Below are positions 1-9,461 of a DNA stretch of 64,000 nt, piece by piece (positions within the stretch are counted from its first letter, which is position 1; each line of letters starts with the position of its first letter). Source of the stretch: CAJQPP01 sp963793465 (GTDB lineage: Bacteria; Planctomycetota; Planctomycetia; Pirellulales; Pirellulaceae); assembly GCA_963793465.1 (NCBI GenBank), contig CAWCAJ010000008.1, positions 62,001 to 126,000 of the forward strand, written 5' to 3'. Below the pieces are notes generated by a model, which ran no database searches, was not told the origin of the DNA, and saw only the letters and a list, made by a program, of their open reading frames with translations. The position numbers and the translations under genes were made by a program.

Positions 1-599
<599 letters not shown>

Positions 600-633
600 G
601 CAGCCCCGGTCAACCCGACGTCCGGCCCCACCC

Positions 634-1623
634 TCAATCCAGTTTCATCTGCTGATGTAAACGACGCCCTGCCGCTTCCACCGGCAGTTTTCGCTGGGCT
701 GCCCGCAGCTGGCGAAACGCATTGCCTCCCGAGGCCGATTCCGCAATCCACTCCCGCGCGAATTCGCCACTCTGGATCTCACGCAAGACTTCCTGCATCC
801 GGGCCCGTACATGCTCATCGATCAATCGTGGGCCACGGGTGTAGTCCCCGTACTCGGCCGTGTTGGAAATGTGCTCCCGCATGTAGGCCAGGCCCCCCCG
901 GTGCAACAGATCGACCACCAATTTTAACTCGTGCAGACATTCGAAATAAGCGACCTCCTCCCGGTATCCCGCCTGCACCAGTGTCTCGAAGGCGGCGATG
1001 GCCAGGTGGCTGACTCCCCCACAAAGCACCGCCTGCTCCCCAAACAGATCGGTCTCGGTTTCCTCCCGGACATCGGTCTCGATGATCCCGGCCCGGCCAC
1101 CACCAATGGCTGCCGCATAGGCCAGGGCCAACGGAAAATAGGTGTCCCGATCCACCTGAGGACCCACGCCGACCAGGCAGGGCACACCACCACCCTGGCT
1201 GTAGGCCGTGCGCACCATGTGTCCGGCTCCCTTGGGTGCCACCAGGATGGATGCCACGCCGCAAGGGGGCTGGACCGTCTGATACAACAGGCTGAAACCA
1301 TGGCAGCATAACAACACATCCCCGCTCGACAGAAATGGAGCGATCGACGAGTCGAAGACCTGCCCCTGCACTTCATCCGGAAGCATCAGGCATATCAAGT
1401 CAGCTTGTTCCGCAGCGCTGGAAATCGGTACAGGCTGGAAACCGTCCCGTTCTGCGGCTTGAAAACCGGCACCCGGCCGTTGGCCAACAATCACCCGGCA
1501 CCCCGAGTCCCGCAGGTTCAAGGCGTGCGATCGGCCCTGAGCCCCATAACCAACAATGGCAATGGTTTTCTCGGTCAGTAACCGGCTGTCAATGTCGCTG
1601 TCGAAATAGACGGTTGTGGGCAT
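634..1623 (-). CDS. ilvC: Ketol-acid reductoisomerase (class I)
   Basis: This enzyme catalyses the Mg2+-dependent alkyl migration and NAD(P)H reduction of acetolactate or acetohydroxybutyrate in valine, leucine and isoleucine synthesis. The 329 residues match the short class I form. The N-terminal Rossmann fold carries the dinucleotide motif AIVGYGAQGRSHALNL. The active-site segment VAPKGAGHMVR follows. The knotted helical C-terminal domain has the metal-binding residues in DLFGEQAVLCGG and the YFECLHELKL helix. The start ATG at 1623 directly precedes the usual PTTVYFDSDID beginning. It ends 34 bp from the convergent helicase gene. No other ilv gene is next to it, so it appears to be transcribed alone. 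Confidence 0.95.
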   Translation of the reverse strand: MPTTVYFDSDIDSRLLTEKTIAIVGYGAQGRSHALNLRDSGCRVIVGQRPGAGFQAAERDGFQPVPISSAAEQADLICLMLPDEVQGQVFDSSIAPFLSSGDVLLCCHGFSLLYQTVQPPCGVASILVAPKGAGHMVRTAYSQGGGVPCLVGVGPQVDRDTYFPLALAYAAAIGGGRAGIIETDVREETETDLFGEQAVLCGGVSHLAIAAFETLVQAGYREEVAYFECLHELKLVVDLLHRGGLAYMREHISNTAEYGDYTRGPRLIDEHVRARMQEVLREIQSGEFAREWIAESASGGNAFRQLRAAQRKLPVEAAGRRLHQQMKLD

Positions 1624-1674
1624 GGGAAATCTCGTTATCTGAATGACATTTGCAAACCGTGGCCTGAAACAGGT

Positions 1675-1704
1675 CCCACCATTGACGGCCCCACCATTGA
1701 CGGC
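1675..1704. repeat. 15-bp tandem duplication upstream of ilvC
   Basis: The unit cccaccattgacggc occurs twice in perfect tandem (1675-1689 and 1690-1704) between ilvC and the divergent small membrane protein gene. It resembles the short tandem duplications found at the 3' ends of several other genes in this window. No function is evident. Confidence 0.8.
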
Positions 1705-1772
1705 CCCTGCGTTGCCGCCCTAGCGTTCCACCCTACCGTTGAGCCCTGTGCAATCAAGGATATGATGACGGC

Positions 1773-2081
1773 GTGCTCCATTTCAGCCACCCCCGCTGGA
1801 CCCCCATGTCACGACGTACCCATGACCGCAAAACGGAAAGCCTCGGGTGTGGCTATCTGGTGAAGCTGACCGTATTGATCAGCCTGCTCATGCTTATCAA
1901 CAGCGCCGGAGTCGGGTATTTCGTGCGGGCCCTTGTTCCCCTGCTGCCCGAAGTCCTGGACGACGTGCGTCTCTACCAGTTCTTTCAGATTTTTCTGCCC
2001 ATCCTGATCATTGGTATCCAGTTCTGGATCTACGATCGCTGGAAGGACCGCCGGCTAACCCAAACCCGCCCGGAATCCTGA
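1773..2081 (+). CDS. Small membrane protein with two transmembrane helices
   Basis: This is a small inner-membrane protein of unknown function. Two hydrophobic stretches are visible, around VKLTVLISLLMLINSAGVGY and FFQIFLPILIIGIQFWIY. They are separated by an acidic/amphipathic loop and followed by a basic tail (DRWKDRRLTQTR) that would face the cytoplasm. The GTG start at 1773 has an AAGGA about 12 bp upstream. The ATG at 1806 would give a 91-residue product beginning MSRRTHDRK and keeps both helices, so the start is uncertain. The gene lies in the gap between ilvC and the C25 peptidase. I recognise no family. Confidence 0.6.
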   Translation: MLHFSHPRWTPMSRRTHDRKTESLGCGYLVKLTVLISLLMLINSAGVGYFVRALVPLLPEVLDDVRLYQFFQIFLPILIIGIQFWIYDRWKDRRLTQTRPES

Positions 2082-2200
2082 TACCGCGATCCGACCCGGT
2101 ACCAACCCGCCAACCAACCATTGGCAGACGATTTGGGAAATTCCAAAACCCCCGGGCACTCAGTTCCAGCGGCGTCCGTTGCCCGGCCGGCGGAGACGGC

Positions 2201-2224
2201 GAGTCTAACCCCGAGTCTAACGGC
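2201..2224. repeat. 12-bp tandem duplication giving in-frame double stop codons
   Basis: Two 12-bp units (gagtctaacccc, gagtctaacggc) lie end to end over the 3' end of the minus-strand C25 peptidase gene. Each contains CTA, which reads TAG on the minus strand. Because 12 is a multiple of 3, the second TAG is in frame four codons after the first. Confidence 0.75.
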
Positions 2225-3953
2225 GTTTGATGTGCAACTGGCTGGAGCCCAATGCAAAACGACTGCTTTCGCTTTCCTGCAGGAAACCGCGTACCACGCA
2301 ACGACCACGGGCCCATTCCGGCACCGGCAACTCGAATTCAAATACGCCCGGCTGGACCTCGGTGGTCTGGGTCGACACGGTTTTTCGGTTGGACTGCTCG
2401 TAGACATCGCGATAACTGGCCAACGACAGGTCGTCCGATTTGAATTCCGGGCGGCGAGGGGGTCGTTTGTGAAACCGATCACGACAATAGACCAATTCCG
2501 TGATCAAGGTACCGGCATGGGGAGACTGCCCGGAGACACGAATGGTCAGCCCATCCTGGGAAGGCTCCGCCAGCAACGGCAACACGTGGGGGCGTTGAAT
2601 CCGCAGCAACGGGTCACCCAACAGATGGAACAGATACGCATGTTCCCGTGCTTCTGCATTCAGGTTGTTTCCGGAAGGGCTGAGCGTTTTCCCCAGCATG
2701 CGAATCGTATCGCGGTATTTTGCTTCGTAGGCCGCCGGCATGGCATTTCGTTCGGCCTCGGCCTCGGGGCCCAACACCAGTTTTCTTTTGGCAGCCAGAA
2801 ACATCTGCCCCAGCGTCTCCTTGTCGCCAGAAAAGTACTCCTCAATCAATCCCACCGACAACAGACTCATGCCACAGGGCATGGTGACCCGCGATCCACA
2901 CAATGCCGCGATGGGTCCGCCGGGTGCATTGACCAACCGCTCCGCCAGACAATCCCGGGGGAAATCAAAAGCGCCGGTATAACATGCCAACATCAATGCG
3001 ATCGGTTGTCCCTGTTGACAGTTCACTTGCGAAATATCGGCATCGCGAAACATGGGGAAGCCGCCGATCGGCGTCCGTACATAATCCAGACGATGCGGGT
3101 GACCGTGACCCATGTACACCCAGAACAGGGACCCTTCATTCAACCGCTGCAACGTTGTAGGAATGAACTCACGCGGGTCCGGACAATAGGCACTGGACCA
3201 ACTGGCGTATGTCATGCTGGTGCAGTATTCCGGCGGAATCAAATCCGCAATCAGTTTCTGCGATGTTTTTTCAATGACGGAATCCGACAACGGTCCAAAA
3301 CCACCGGTGCCGGCCACCAGATTGATGCGACGTTGCCATTCCCCGCCAGCCGAGGACTCGTAGCGGATGATCTTGCGAATCTGTTGCTCCAGACCCCAGC
3401 GGGAATCGACGGTCAGGCGACCAATCGATAACTCCGGCACGCCATCGTCATCCAGATCGGCATACGTGTTATCGGTGGCAATTTCCGGCTCCACGGCGAA
3501 TTCCTTGATGACATCGGCGGCCACGTAGTCCGTTGGCACACTCTGCAGCTGACTGTCCGTTTCAGCGGTGGGCGTGTCGCCCACCAACACCACCGTTTTC
3601 AGGTTTCCATGAGTCGCCAGCGTTCGAATCTGTCGTTTCACCGCATAGGCCGTGTGCCCCGGCACCGTCATGAAGATCTGGTGTCCCTGGGCACGTCGAT
3701 ACTCCAGCCAGGGACGCATGGTGGTCAGGAAGGGCTGGGGACAAATCACCAAGGTATCGGCCTGCGCCGCCAGATCGCCGGGATCAGGCAGACTGCTGGA
3801 AATCGGCGGCAGCGCAGCCAGAGGCGTGGGAAGTCCGCGATCGCCCAGGACGCCGCGTTGCGCCCAGGCCCGCTGGGAAACGCCCACCCACATCGATCCG
3901 ATCACGCAGGTCAGGAGCAACGGAAACAGCAAGGCTCGGAAGACGTATTGCAC
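2217..3953 (-). CDS. Secreted gingipain-like cysteine peptidase (family C25, clan CD)
   Basis: This is an exported caspase-fold cysteine peptidase of the gingipain type. Residues 1-31 form a signal peptide ending AWA. The catalytic domain starts with the characteristic LVICPQPFLTTMRPWLEYRR segment and a VVLVGDTPT strand. A Ca-binding-like DLDDDGVPELSIGR loop follows. The expected catalytic pair is present: His in YMGHGHPHRL and Cys in LMLACYTGAF. A C-terminal region (about residues 450-578) looks like a beta-sandwich with RIQRPHVLPL at its start, as in other C25 proteins. It is 578 residues long and lies 226 bp downstream of the co-directional CHAT gene, another clan CD fold. It probably acts in the periplasm or outside the cell. 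The substrate is unknown. Confidence 0.85.
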   Translation of the reverse strand: MQYVFRALLFPLLLTCVIGSMWVGVSQRAWAQRGVLGDRGLPTPLAALPPISSSLPDPGDLAAQADTLVICPQPFLTTMRPWLEYRRAQGHQIFMTVPGHTAYAVKRQIRTLATHGNLKTVVLVGDTPTAETDSQLQSVPTDYVAADVIKEFAVEPEIATDNTYADLDDDGVPELSIGRLTVDSRWGLEQQIRKIIRYESSAGGEWQRRINLVAGTGGFGPLSDSVIEKTSQKLIADLIPPEYCTSMTYASWSSAYCPDPREFIPTTLQRLNEGSLFWVYMGHGHPHRLDYVRTPIGGFPMFRDADISQVNCQQGQPIALMLACYTGAFDFPRDCLAERLVNAPGGPIAALCGSRVTMPCGMSLLSVGLIEEYFSGDKETLGQMFLAAKRKLVLGPEAEAERNAMPAAYEAKYRDTIRMLGKTLSPSGNNLNAEAREHAYLFHLLGDPLLRIQRPHVLPLLAEPSQDGLTIRVSGQSPHAGTLITELVYCRDRFHKRPPRRPEFKSDDLSLASYRDVYEQSNRKTVSTQTTEVQPGVFEFELPVPEWARGRCVVRGFLQESESSRFALGSSQLHIKRR

Positions 3954-4179
3954 TTCGAATCCTCAAAAGACTGGTTTCAACCGGGGGCGACTTTAGGGAT
4001 TGAGACGAGGCAGGCAAATACAGATTCCCGGTGACGGGACTCTACAGACTCAGTTTACCCAGTTTGGGCAAGGCAGTGCACATGGAACCGAAATCGGCAA
4101 CGAGTTTCATGCTGTCAACAGGGAACTGTGCTGTTGAATGCAATCCCGGGACGCCCGGGTGAACGAATTGCAGCGTTTG

Positions 4180-7100
4180 CTATTGCTGATCGCCCGGATC
4201 GCCGGACCCATCCGGTTCCCCGTCGTTGGCGGGTGGGTCCGCCGTTTCGGGGTCGCTGCCGGAGTCGACCAACAGGTATCCGGACCAAAAGAAGGGGTGG
4301 TTTGCTTTCAGGGGCTGATCCAGCACTTTTTCCTGAATCCGCGGTTCGGCCGCCTGATTCAGCTCCGAGTCGGTGAACAGATCCACGCTGCGTTGCCAGG
4401 CCTTGGCTGCAGATTGTTTACCAAGGCCCACAAGGAACTCGCGGGTCAGGTCCAGACAGGACTGGCCGCCCACCCGCCAGCGACTGATCAGGACGGTGCG
4501 TGATCCACTGGCCATCAAACACGTGGTCACCAGAAAAAGCTCGGAACCATCCGCCTTGTTTCGGGAGGAGCCTTCCATCCCCGAGGAAACTCCGGACAGG
4601 ATCACCTGGTCGACCCCGTTCCAGGGCAACATGATCCAGGACCGCAGGTCCGATCCCGACGTGCCGGCATCGACTTGCCAGGGGCTGAAGTCCAGCGCGT
4701 GATTGGTCTTTTCATCACTCAGGTGCCAAACCAGCAGTTGATCCAGTGTGGCGGCCAATAGAGCGGAAGGTCCCTGGGTGGTCTTGTCGATCGTTGCGAT
4801 CCCCGGCAACGCGGCCTGCAAATCCGCTGCGCCCTGAGTCAGGCGGTCTTTATCGTCGCGAATGAAGTTGCGATCGACGACCATCGCCGACCTGCGGAAG
4901 CGTTTGGACGTTCTTTGATCGGGTACTCCCAGACTGGCCAAGGGTGCATATCGCACACGCGTGCGATCGCTCAAGTTCACCGTGCTTCCGGCAACTCCGA
5001 CTTGCAGAATCTCCATGGGCAGGTACCAGGCCTGGGCATCCGGAACAAAGATGATTTCCTGGACGCTATCCAGCGCCTGGGGTTCGGTCCTGGCAAAAAT
5101 CAGTTCCGAAAGTTGGCGGGCAATTTCCCGCCACTCTTCCTCCAAAAACACCTCGGGCGGATAGATGGCAGCCTTCTCGCCAACATTCAGTGCCTTGGTC
5201 AGCTGCCGAATTTTCTGCTCGAAGGTTCGCGCCTGAATCTGGCCCTCGATCGTGTACCGGTCATTGGACAACTTCATCACATAGTACAATTGCCCGACCT
5301 TCAGAAAACTGACAATCACCTGACCCGCTGCCAGCCGTTGTTGGATCTGAGGCACGGACAGGGGCTGCGGAAAAGCCAACTCGCAGGGTTCGCGAACCAG
5401 AGCCATCATCCGCAGCGACTTTTCCTGTTGACCGATGATGCGGCCCAGTTGCTTCAGCAGCTCGGCCTGCTGCAGGTAGTCCGGACTCTCCTTGTCCGGC
5501 GCGATGGGCAACTCGGCCAGCTGTTTCCGAATGGTCTCTCCCTGGTCGGAGAGCATTTTGTATTCGGGGTATTTCAACAACAGCCGTTCTTTCTGCTGAG
5601 CCGCGTTTTCCGAAAGGGCTACCACGGGAGCGTTCAACACCCACCGCAGCGACAGCAGGCGGCCCCCCATCGGCAAGGCGCTGAAAAAACGCTGACGCCG
5701 CACCAACTCGGCAATACCAATCGCTTTCTCTTCGGCCTTGCGGGTCAAAGCCACCTGAAACCATCGCTCCATGGGCTCGTAATGCGGCGTGGCCAGGAAG
5801 GCCATCGTTTCCTCCGGTCGGTATCTCCAGTCATTGTCGGTGGGTTCCCGCAACAACAGGTCGTACAGCACTTCCGATTCCCGATCGGTGATGGCCCCTT
5901 GCTTGACTGCCTGATCGGCCACACCGATTTGAAACAGCCAGAACGAAGTGTTCCGGGCTGCTTTCAGAAAGGTCGATAACTGGGTGTCTCCCCCCTTGCG
6001 ATCCCCTTCCAGGTAGCAGGTCAGGGCATCCACATACAGCCATTGCGTAAAAATACCGGACCGATCGATATCGTTGCGGCTCATTTCCCGGCGGGCATTC
6101 TGCAGCAAGCCGCGGGACGTCGCCGCATCCCCCGATTCCGCGGCCACCATGGCAGCGGTGGTCAACAAGGCCGCTTGCAGGGAGTCCTTGTTCTCCCGGC
6201 GGGCCCAATCAATTGCCGACGCCAACGGTGGATAGGGTGTCATGCTGCGATCGGCGGCATGCAACAACGCTCCGTACCGCAACGCTTCTTCGATGATGTC
6301 GTACTGCTGAAACGCAGCGGCCGCAATCGAGGCCTCCAGAAACAGCTGCTTGGCCTCGTCCGTGCGATTTTGAACCGCAGCCATCTGCCCCAGGGCCAGC
6401 AGGGCAATGGGTGTCGTCGGATGATCCAGACCAGCGACCGTCAACGAACCCTGTAACAGTTGCACGGCCCGATTCTGCTCTCCCTGCGATGCGAGTGCCA
6501 GGCCTTTCGGAACCCCCGTCCAGGCCCCCACCAATGTGGCTCCGCCATTACCCACCAGACCGCTGGTCAGTCTTCGCGTAAACGGATCCACGGTGGCGAT
6601 TGGACCCTTGATCAAGTGCCGCCGATAGGTAGCCAGGGAGACACACCGCATCACCTCGGCCATGTCCACGCCTTGCAATCTTTCCGGATCAATGACGCCC
6701 CCGCGTCGCACGGCATCCTCGTTCTCAGCCGGCGTTTTCCCCAGACGGACCAGCATGCGGCGATCGAAGGTCCCATATTTGGGGTTCCTGCCACTGACCC
6801 CCCAGGGAACCAAAGCCCGGCGAGCCGCTCCCTGATCCTCGCTGATGGTGGGGATCTGCGTTCGCCCGGTCCAATCCTGCAACGACATGTAAAGATCCAG
6901 AGCGGCCTCGAACTGCTCCAAAGCCAAGGTGTACTCACCCAATCGATAGTGACTTTCCCCTAGCATGGTCCAGTAGCACACCGAATCCAGAAAGCGGCCT
7001 CCCACCAACAAATTGGCGCCACGCGAGAAATTCCGCATGTTGGCCTGGGCCGAGCGAAATTCGCCACGGTAGAACTCTTCGAATACGAAGTAGTACTGCG

Positions 7101-7230
7101 GTCGTGGCAGCGCCTGGGATTGACCGGGCACCTGGGCAACCGCCCGTTCAGGACAGGACAGGCCCAGTGCCAGGACGCCCAGGCTGACCCACACGCCACC
7201 CAGGCACCCCGCGGCACCGGCCATGGCCAT
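4180..7230 (-). CDS. Exported TPR protein with a degenerate CHAT domain
   Basis: The 1016-residue protein begins with a signal-like hydrophobic segment (LGGVWVSLGVLALGL, then CPERAVAQ). Next come TPR-like helices (SHYRLGEYTLALEQFEAAL around residue 95 and several further pairs) and a C-terminal CHAT domain (about residues 660-1000). CHAT features are the EIIFVPDAQAWYLPMEIL strand, TRVRYAPLASL, RTVLISRWRVGG and HPFFWSGYLLV. The catalytic motifs appear lost: the usual HFATHG reads VWHLSDE, and LSACxT reads LSGVSSG with no cysteine. It may therefore be a scaffold or pseudo-peptidase. No in-frame ATG exists upstream of 7230. It is followed by the C25 peptidase on the same strand and may form an operon with it. 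The acidic tail is low in complexity. Confidence 0.78.
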   Translation of the reverse strand: MAMAGAAGCLGGVWVSLGVLALGLSCPERAVAQVPGQSQALPRPQYYFVFEEFYRGEFRSAQANMRNFSRGANLLVGGRFLDSVCYWTMLGESHYRLGEYTLALEQFEAALDLYMSLQDWTGRTQIPTISEDQGAARRALVPWGVSGRNPKYGTFDRRMLVRLGKTPAENEDAVRRGGVIDPERLQGVDMAEVMRCVSLATYRRHLIKGPIATVDPFTRRLTSGLVGNGGATLVGAWTGVPKGLALASQGEQNRAVQLLQGSLTVAGLDHPTTPIALLALGQMAAVQNRTDEAKQLFLEASIAAAAFQQYDIIEEALRYGALLHAADRSMTPYPPLASAIDWARRENKDSLQAALLTTAAMVAAESGDAATSRGLLQNARREMSRNDIDRSGIFTQWLYVDALTCYLEGDRKGGDTQLSTFLKAARNTSFWLFQIGVADQAVKQGAITDRESEVLYDLLLREPTDNDWRYRPEETMAFLATPHYEPMERWFQVALTRKAEEKAIGIAELVRRQRFFSALPMGGRLLSLRWVLNAPVVALSENAAQQKERLLLKYPEYKMLSDQGETIRKQLAELPIAPDKESPDYLQQAELLKQLGRIIGQQEKSLRMMALVREPCELAFPQPLSVPQIQQRLAAGQVIVSFLKVGQLYYVMKLSNDRYTIEGQIQARTFEQKIRQLTKALNVGEKAAIYPPEVFLEEEWREIARQLSELIFARTEPQALDSVQEIIFVPDAQAWYLPMEILQVGVAGSTVNLSDRTRVRYAPLASLGVPDQRTSKRFRRSAMVVDRNFIRDDKDRLTQGAADLQAALPGIATIDKTTQGPSALLAATLDQLLVWHLSDEKTNHALDFSPWQVDAGTSGSDLRSWIMLPWNGVDQVILSGVSSGMEGSSRNKADGSELFLVTTCLMASGSRTVLISRWRVGGQSCLDLTREFLVGLGKQSAAKAWQRSVDLFTDSELNQAAEPRIQEKVLDQPLKANHPFFWSGYLLVDSGSDPETADPPANDGEPDGSGDPGDQQ

Positions 7231-7715
7231 AGCCAGCCATAGCCATAGCGAAAAAGTTAGCGAAAAAGTGACAGCAAGATGCGGCGCAGCGACCTAAAAC
7301 GATATTACCCACGGCAAGTTCCTTCCGGTGATGGTGGCAGTCTGGACGGCGAACCGGGTCGTTGACCTGATGGCACCGGGTATGCATGCATTCCGGACTC
7401 CCAGCCAGGGTTCCGGATCTGCATGACGATCGACGTCATCAACGTACCGTGGATGATGGAACGGACTGCCAGCCCCCGTGTGTTTTCTAAGCATACCGGC
7501 ATCCGCCTGAAAAGACGAGTCGCTAGGGACGGCATTGGCATGGGCCGGGGCACTCTGAATATTGTCGCCCAAAAAAACTCATTTGCTTCAAAGTCCCGGA
7601 TAACTGCGGTCGATACATACTTTAACGGTTAATCCGATTGTACGCCCGCAATCCCTTTGCCCGTCCGTGGCTTGGTAGGGGAAACGCCCCGTGGCAAAAA
7701 TGGAGTCCATCCGAG
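7231..7715. other. Divergent intergenic region, no gene seen
   Basis: About 480 bp separate the CHAT gene (minus) from the small lipoprotein gene (plus). Short direct repeats sit at the CHAT start (agccatagcc copies near 7222-7248, and agcgaaaaag twice near 7247-7268). ORFs here are short, overlap each other on both strands and have no recognisable domain. The region must hold both promoters, but I see no convincing -35/-10 pair. Confidence 0.5.
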
Positions 7716-7949
7716 ATGAAACGCAAACAGACAATTACCTGGATCAACGGAATCGTATGCGCGGCGATGCTGGCCTCGGCGGCAGCATTCTCGGGTTGCC
7801 AGGTCAGCGTAGCGGGTCAAACCCTGCCCAGCAGCTACTACTTCAAGGATGACATCCAGTATTTCCGCAAGGGTCCGGAATTCAAACTGTCACGGGAAGC
7901 AGCCGCCTTGAAAGCCGCTGCTGCCGACGCCGCCTTACAAGGCAACTAG
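7716..7949 (+). CDS. Small planctomycetal lipoprotein
   Basis: This is a 77-residue lipoprotein. A basic N-terminus (MKRKQTITW) is followed by a hydrophobic segment and a lipobox AFSGC, with Cys at about residue 28, so the mature chain is only some 50 residues. The mature part carries QTLPSSYYFKDDIQYFRKG and GPEFKLSREAAALKAA, which I recognise as a recurring small protein family in Pirellulales; its role is unknown. The ATG at 7716 is preferred over longer in-frame starts from 7638 because it places the signal peptide at the N-terminus. A strong hairpin terminator follows 30 bp after the stop codon. Confidence 0.75.
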   Translation: MKRKQTITWINGIVCAAMLASAAAFSGCQVSVAGQTLPSSYYFKDDIQYFRKGPEFKLSREAAALKAAAADAALQGN

Positions 7950-7978
7950 AGCCACAACCGAGCTCTCCAAATTCAACG

Positions 7979-8010
7979 ACCACCATGCCGCGTTGCGGTG
8001 TGGTGGTTTT
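7979..8010 (+). terminator. Strong hairpin terminator between lipoprotein gene and mqnD
   Basis: A 13-bp stem (ACCACCATGCCGC / GCGGTGTGGTGGT, with two G-T pairs) closes a GTT loop and is followed by TTTT on the plus strand. It lies between two convergent genes and may terminate both; the plus-strand T-run favours the lipoprotein gene. Confidence 0.8.
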
Positions 8011-8011
8011 C

Positions 8012-8884
8012 CTATTCCGCAGCTTCAAACACTTCCAGCGGCCCCCCCCATCGGCCTGAGGGTGGTTCCCGTTGCAAGGCCAATTCCGACAGCTTGGCCA
8101 AGGAACGACGCCCCAGCTCACCCAGGTCCCGTGTGTGTTCATTGACATACAGATCGACATGGGCCATCAGCACGTCGTCGTCAAATTCCGCTGCGTAACG
8201 ACGCATCGTGGGCAACGTCTGCTGGCGGTGCGTCAGCCCATACTCGATCGACCGCCGCACCACGTCCTGCACACGGGCGATCGTTTCCCGACCCAGTTCA
8301 CGTCGCGCCAGAATACCGCCCAAAGGCAAGGCCAATTGGGTCCGCTGTTGCCATGTCGTTCCCAGGTCCGCCACGCAATGCAATCCGTGTTGCTGCCACG
8401 TGAATCTCCCTTCGTGGATACAGACACCGAAGTCTGCCGTACCCGCCACCAAAGCCGGCATGATCTCCGAAAAAACCACCTGTCGCATGTCGCAGGGAAC
8501 ATCGTAGAACAGCTGATACAGAAGTGTCGCCGTGGTCGTGGCACCGGGACACAGCACCACCGGCAACCGCGACGAATCAAAAAACTCCGCGGGACCGGTC
8601 CCGGCATGCCGACTTAACAGCAGCGGTCCATTGCCAAAACCCAGGGCGGATCCACTGGGCAACACCAGCATTTGCTCTGCCAACAGCAAGGCGGCATGAA
8701 AACTGGCCTTGGCAACGTCAAATTCTCCCTTCGGCAGACGATCATTCAGCTGTTGAACATCCAGCAGACTGATCTCAAAGTTCAGCCCGGAAGTGTCAAT
8801 CAGCCCATTCAATAACCCATGAAAAGCAAAGGTATCATTGGGGCAGGTGGAGATTCCCAACTGGATCAAGGAGTCCTGATTCAC
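8012..8884 (-). CDS. mqnD: 1,4-dihydroxy-6-naphthoate synthase (futalosine pathway of menaquinone synthesis)
   Basis: MqnD converts cyclic de-hypoxanthinyl futalosine to 1,4-dihydroxy-6-naphthoate in the alternative menaquinone pathway. The 290-residue protein has the periplasmic-binding-protein-like fold of the family. Its hallmark start is GISTCPNDTFAFHGLL, followed by DVAKASFHA, the ligand-pocket segment GFGNGPLLLSR, PGATTTATLL and FGVCIHEGRFTW. The length is normal. No other mqn gene is adjacent in this window, so the pathway genes must be dispersed. The ATG at 8884 starts just before the conserved SLIQLGISTCPND. Confidence 0.92.
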   Translation of the reverse strand: MNQDSLIQLGISTCPNDTFAFHGLLNGLIDTSGLNFEISLLDVQQLNDRLPKGEFDVAKASFHAALLLAEQMLVLPSGSALGFGNGPLLLSRHAGTGPAEFFDSSRLPVVLCPGATTTATLLYQLFYDVPCDMRQVVFSEIMPALVAGTADFGVCIHEGRFTWQQHGLHCVADLGTTWQQRTQLALPLGGILARRELGRETIARVQDVVRRSIEYGLTHRQQTLPTMRRYAAEFDDDVLMAHVDLYVNEHTRDLGELGRRSLAKLSELALQREPPSGRWGGPLEVFEAAE

Positions 8885-9035
8885 GGCATCGGCACCCCGA
8901 AAGGATGATGCGGGCTGATTCCAAACGGAACCGAATCAGCCCAATCCATTTGCAATTTGTCTCGATCCGCTAACATAATTGGGCAAACGGAAACATACCG
9001 CTGCGAGTTCATCTAATTCATTGGGGTCGGGATAC

Positions 9036-9383
9036 GTGGTCGATATTCAAACGGAAAACCAGGATGACGTCATGAAAGTGTACCTGAGGGATCTTCGCTT
9101 GAGTGAAGACGCGCTGGTGGAATCGATCGGAGCCGAACTGAATACGCTGTTGAACCAGACAGACAAAAAAAAGATCATCGTCAACCTGCGAGACGTGAGT
9201 TTCATGAATTCATCGATGATCGGCAAGCTGGTTCAACTGAATAACCGTTGCAAGAAAGAATCCATCGATCTGCGGTTCTGCGAACTCAACGACAATCTGG
9301 TCGAGGTCTTCAACCTGATGCAAATGCCGCGGATCATGAATATTCACGCTACTGAAAAGTCCGCATTGGCAGCCATGAATTAA
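9036..9383 (+). CDS. STAS-domain anti-sigma factor antagonist-like protein
   Basis: This is a single-domain STAS protein of the SpoIIAA/RsbV type, which would bind an anti-sigma or switch kinase. The core is visible as VYLRDLRLSEDALVES, KKIIVNLRDVSFMNSSMIG, with serines at the usual phosphorylation site, and LRFCELNDNLVEVFNLMQM. The start is uncertain. GTG 9036 is chosen because a GGGGTCGGG lies just upstream; TTG 8979 would add 19 polar residues, and ATG 9072 would still leave most of the domain. No partner kinase or phosphatase gene is adjacent. It converges on the DUF368 gene. Confidence 0.8.
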   Translation: MVDIQTENQDDVMKVYLRDLRLSEDALVESIGAELNTLLNQTDKKKIIVNLRDVSFMNSSMIGKLVQLNNRCKKESIDLRFCELNDNLVEVFNLMQMPRIMNIHATEKSALAAMN

Positions 9384-9416
9384 CCGGCTGCAAAAAAAAT
9401 CACGGCGGGCCATCCG

Positions 9417-9461
9417 ATCTCAAGCGGTTCCATCTTAAGCGGTTCCATCTTAAGCGGGTCC
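9417..9461. repeat. 15-bp tandem repeat (3 units) carrying three in-frame stop codons
   Basis: Units atctcaagcggttcc, atcttaagcggttcc and atcttaagcgggtcc lie end to end over the 3' end of the minus-strand DUF368 gene. On the minus strand each unit supplies a stop in the same frame (TAA, TAA, TGA), five codons apart. The first unit from the gene side contains the real stop. Confidence 0.85.

Noticed and set aside
2121..3431. 436-residue plus-strand open frame
   Set aside because: It is antisense to the C25 peptidase, His/Gln/Arg-rich and without domain features; the minus-strand gene explains the region.
4915..5979. 354-residue plus-strand open frame
   Set aside because: It is antisense to the CHAT gene, with the Leu/Gln/His composition typical of a shadow frame.
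7294..7572. 92-residue minus-strand frame between the CHAT and lipoprotein genes
   Set aside because: It overlaps another frame of similar length, has no ribosome-binding site and no recognisable pattern.
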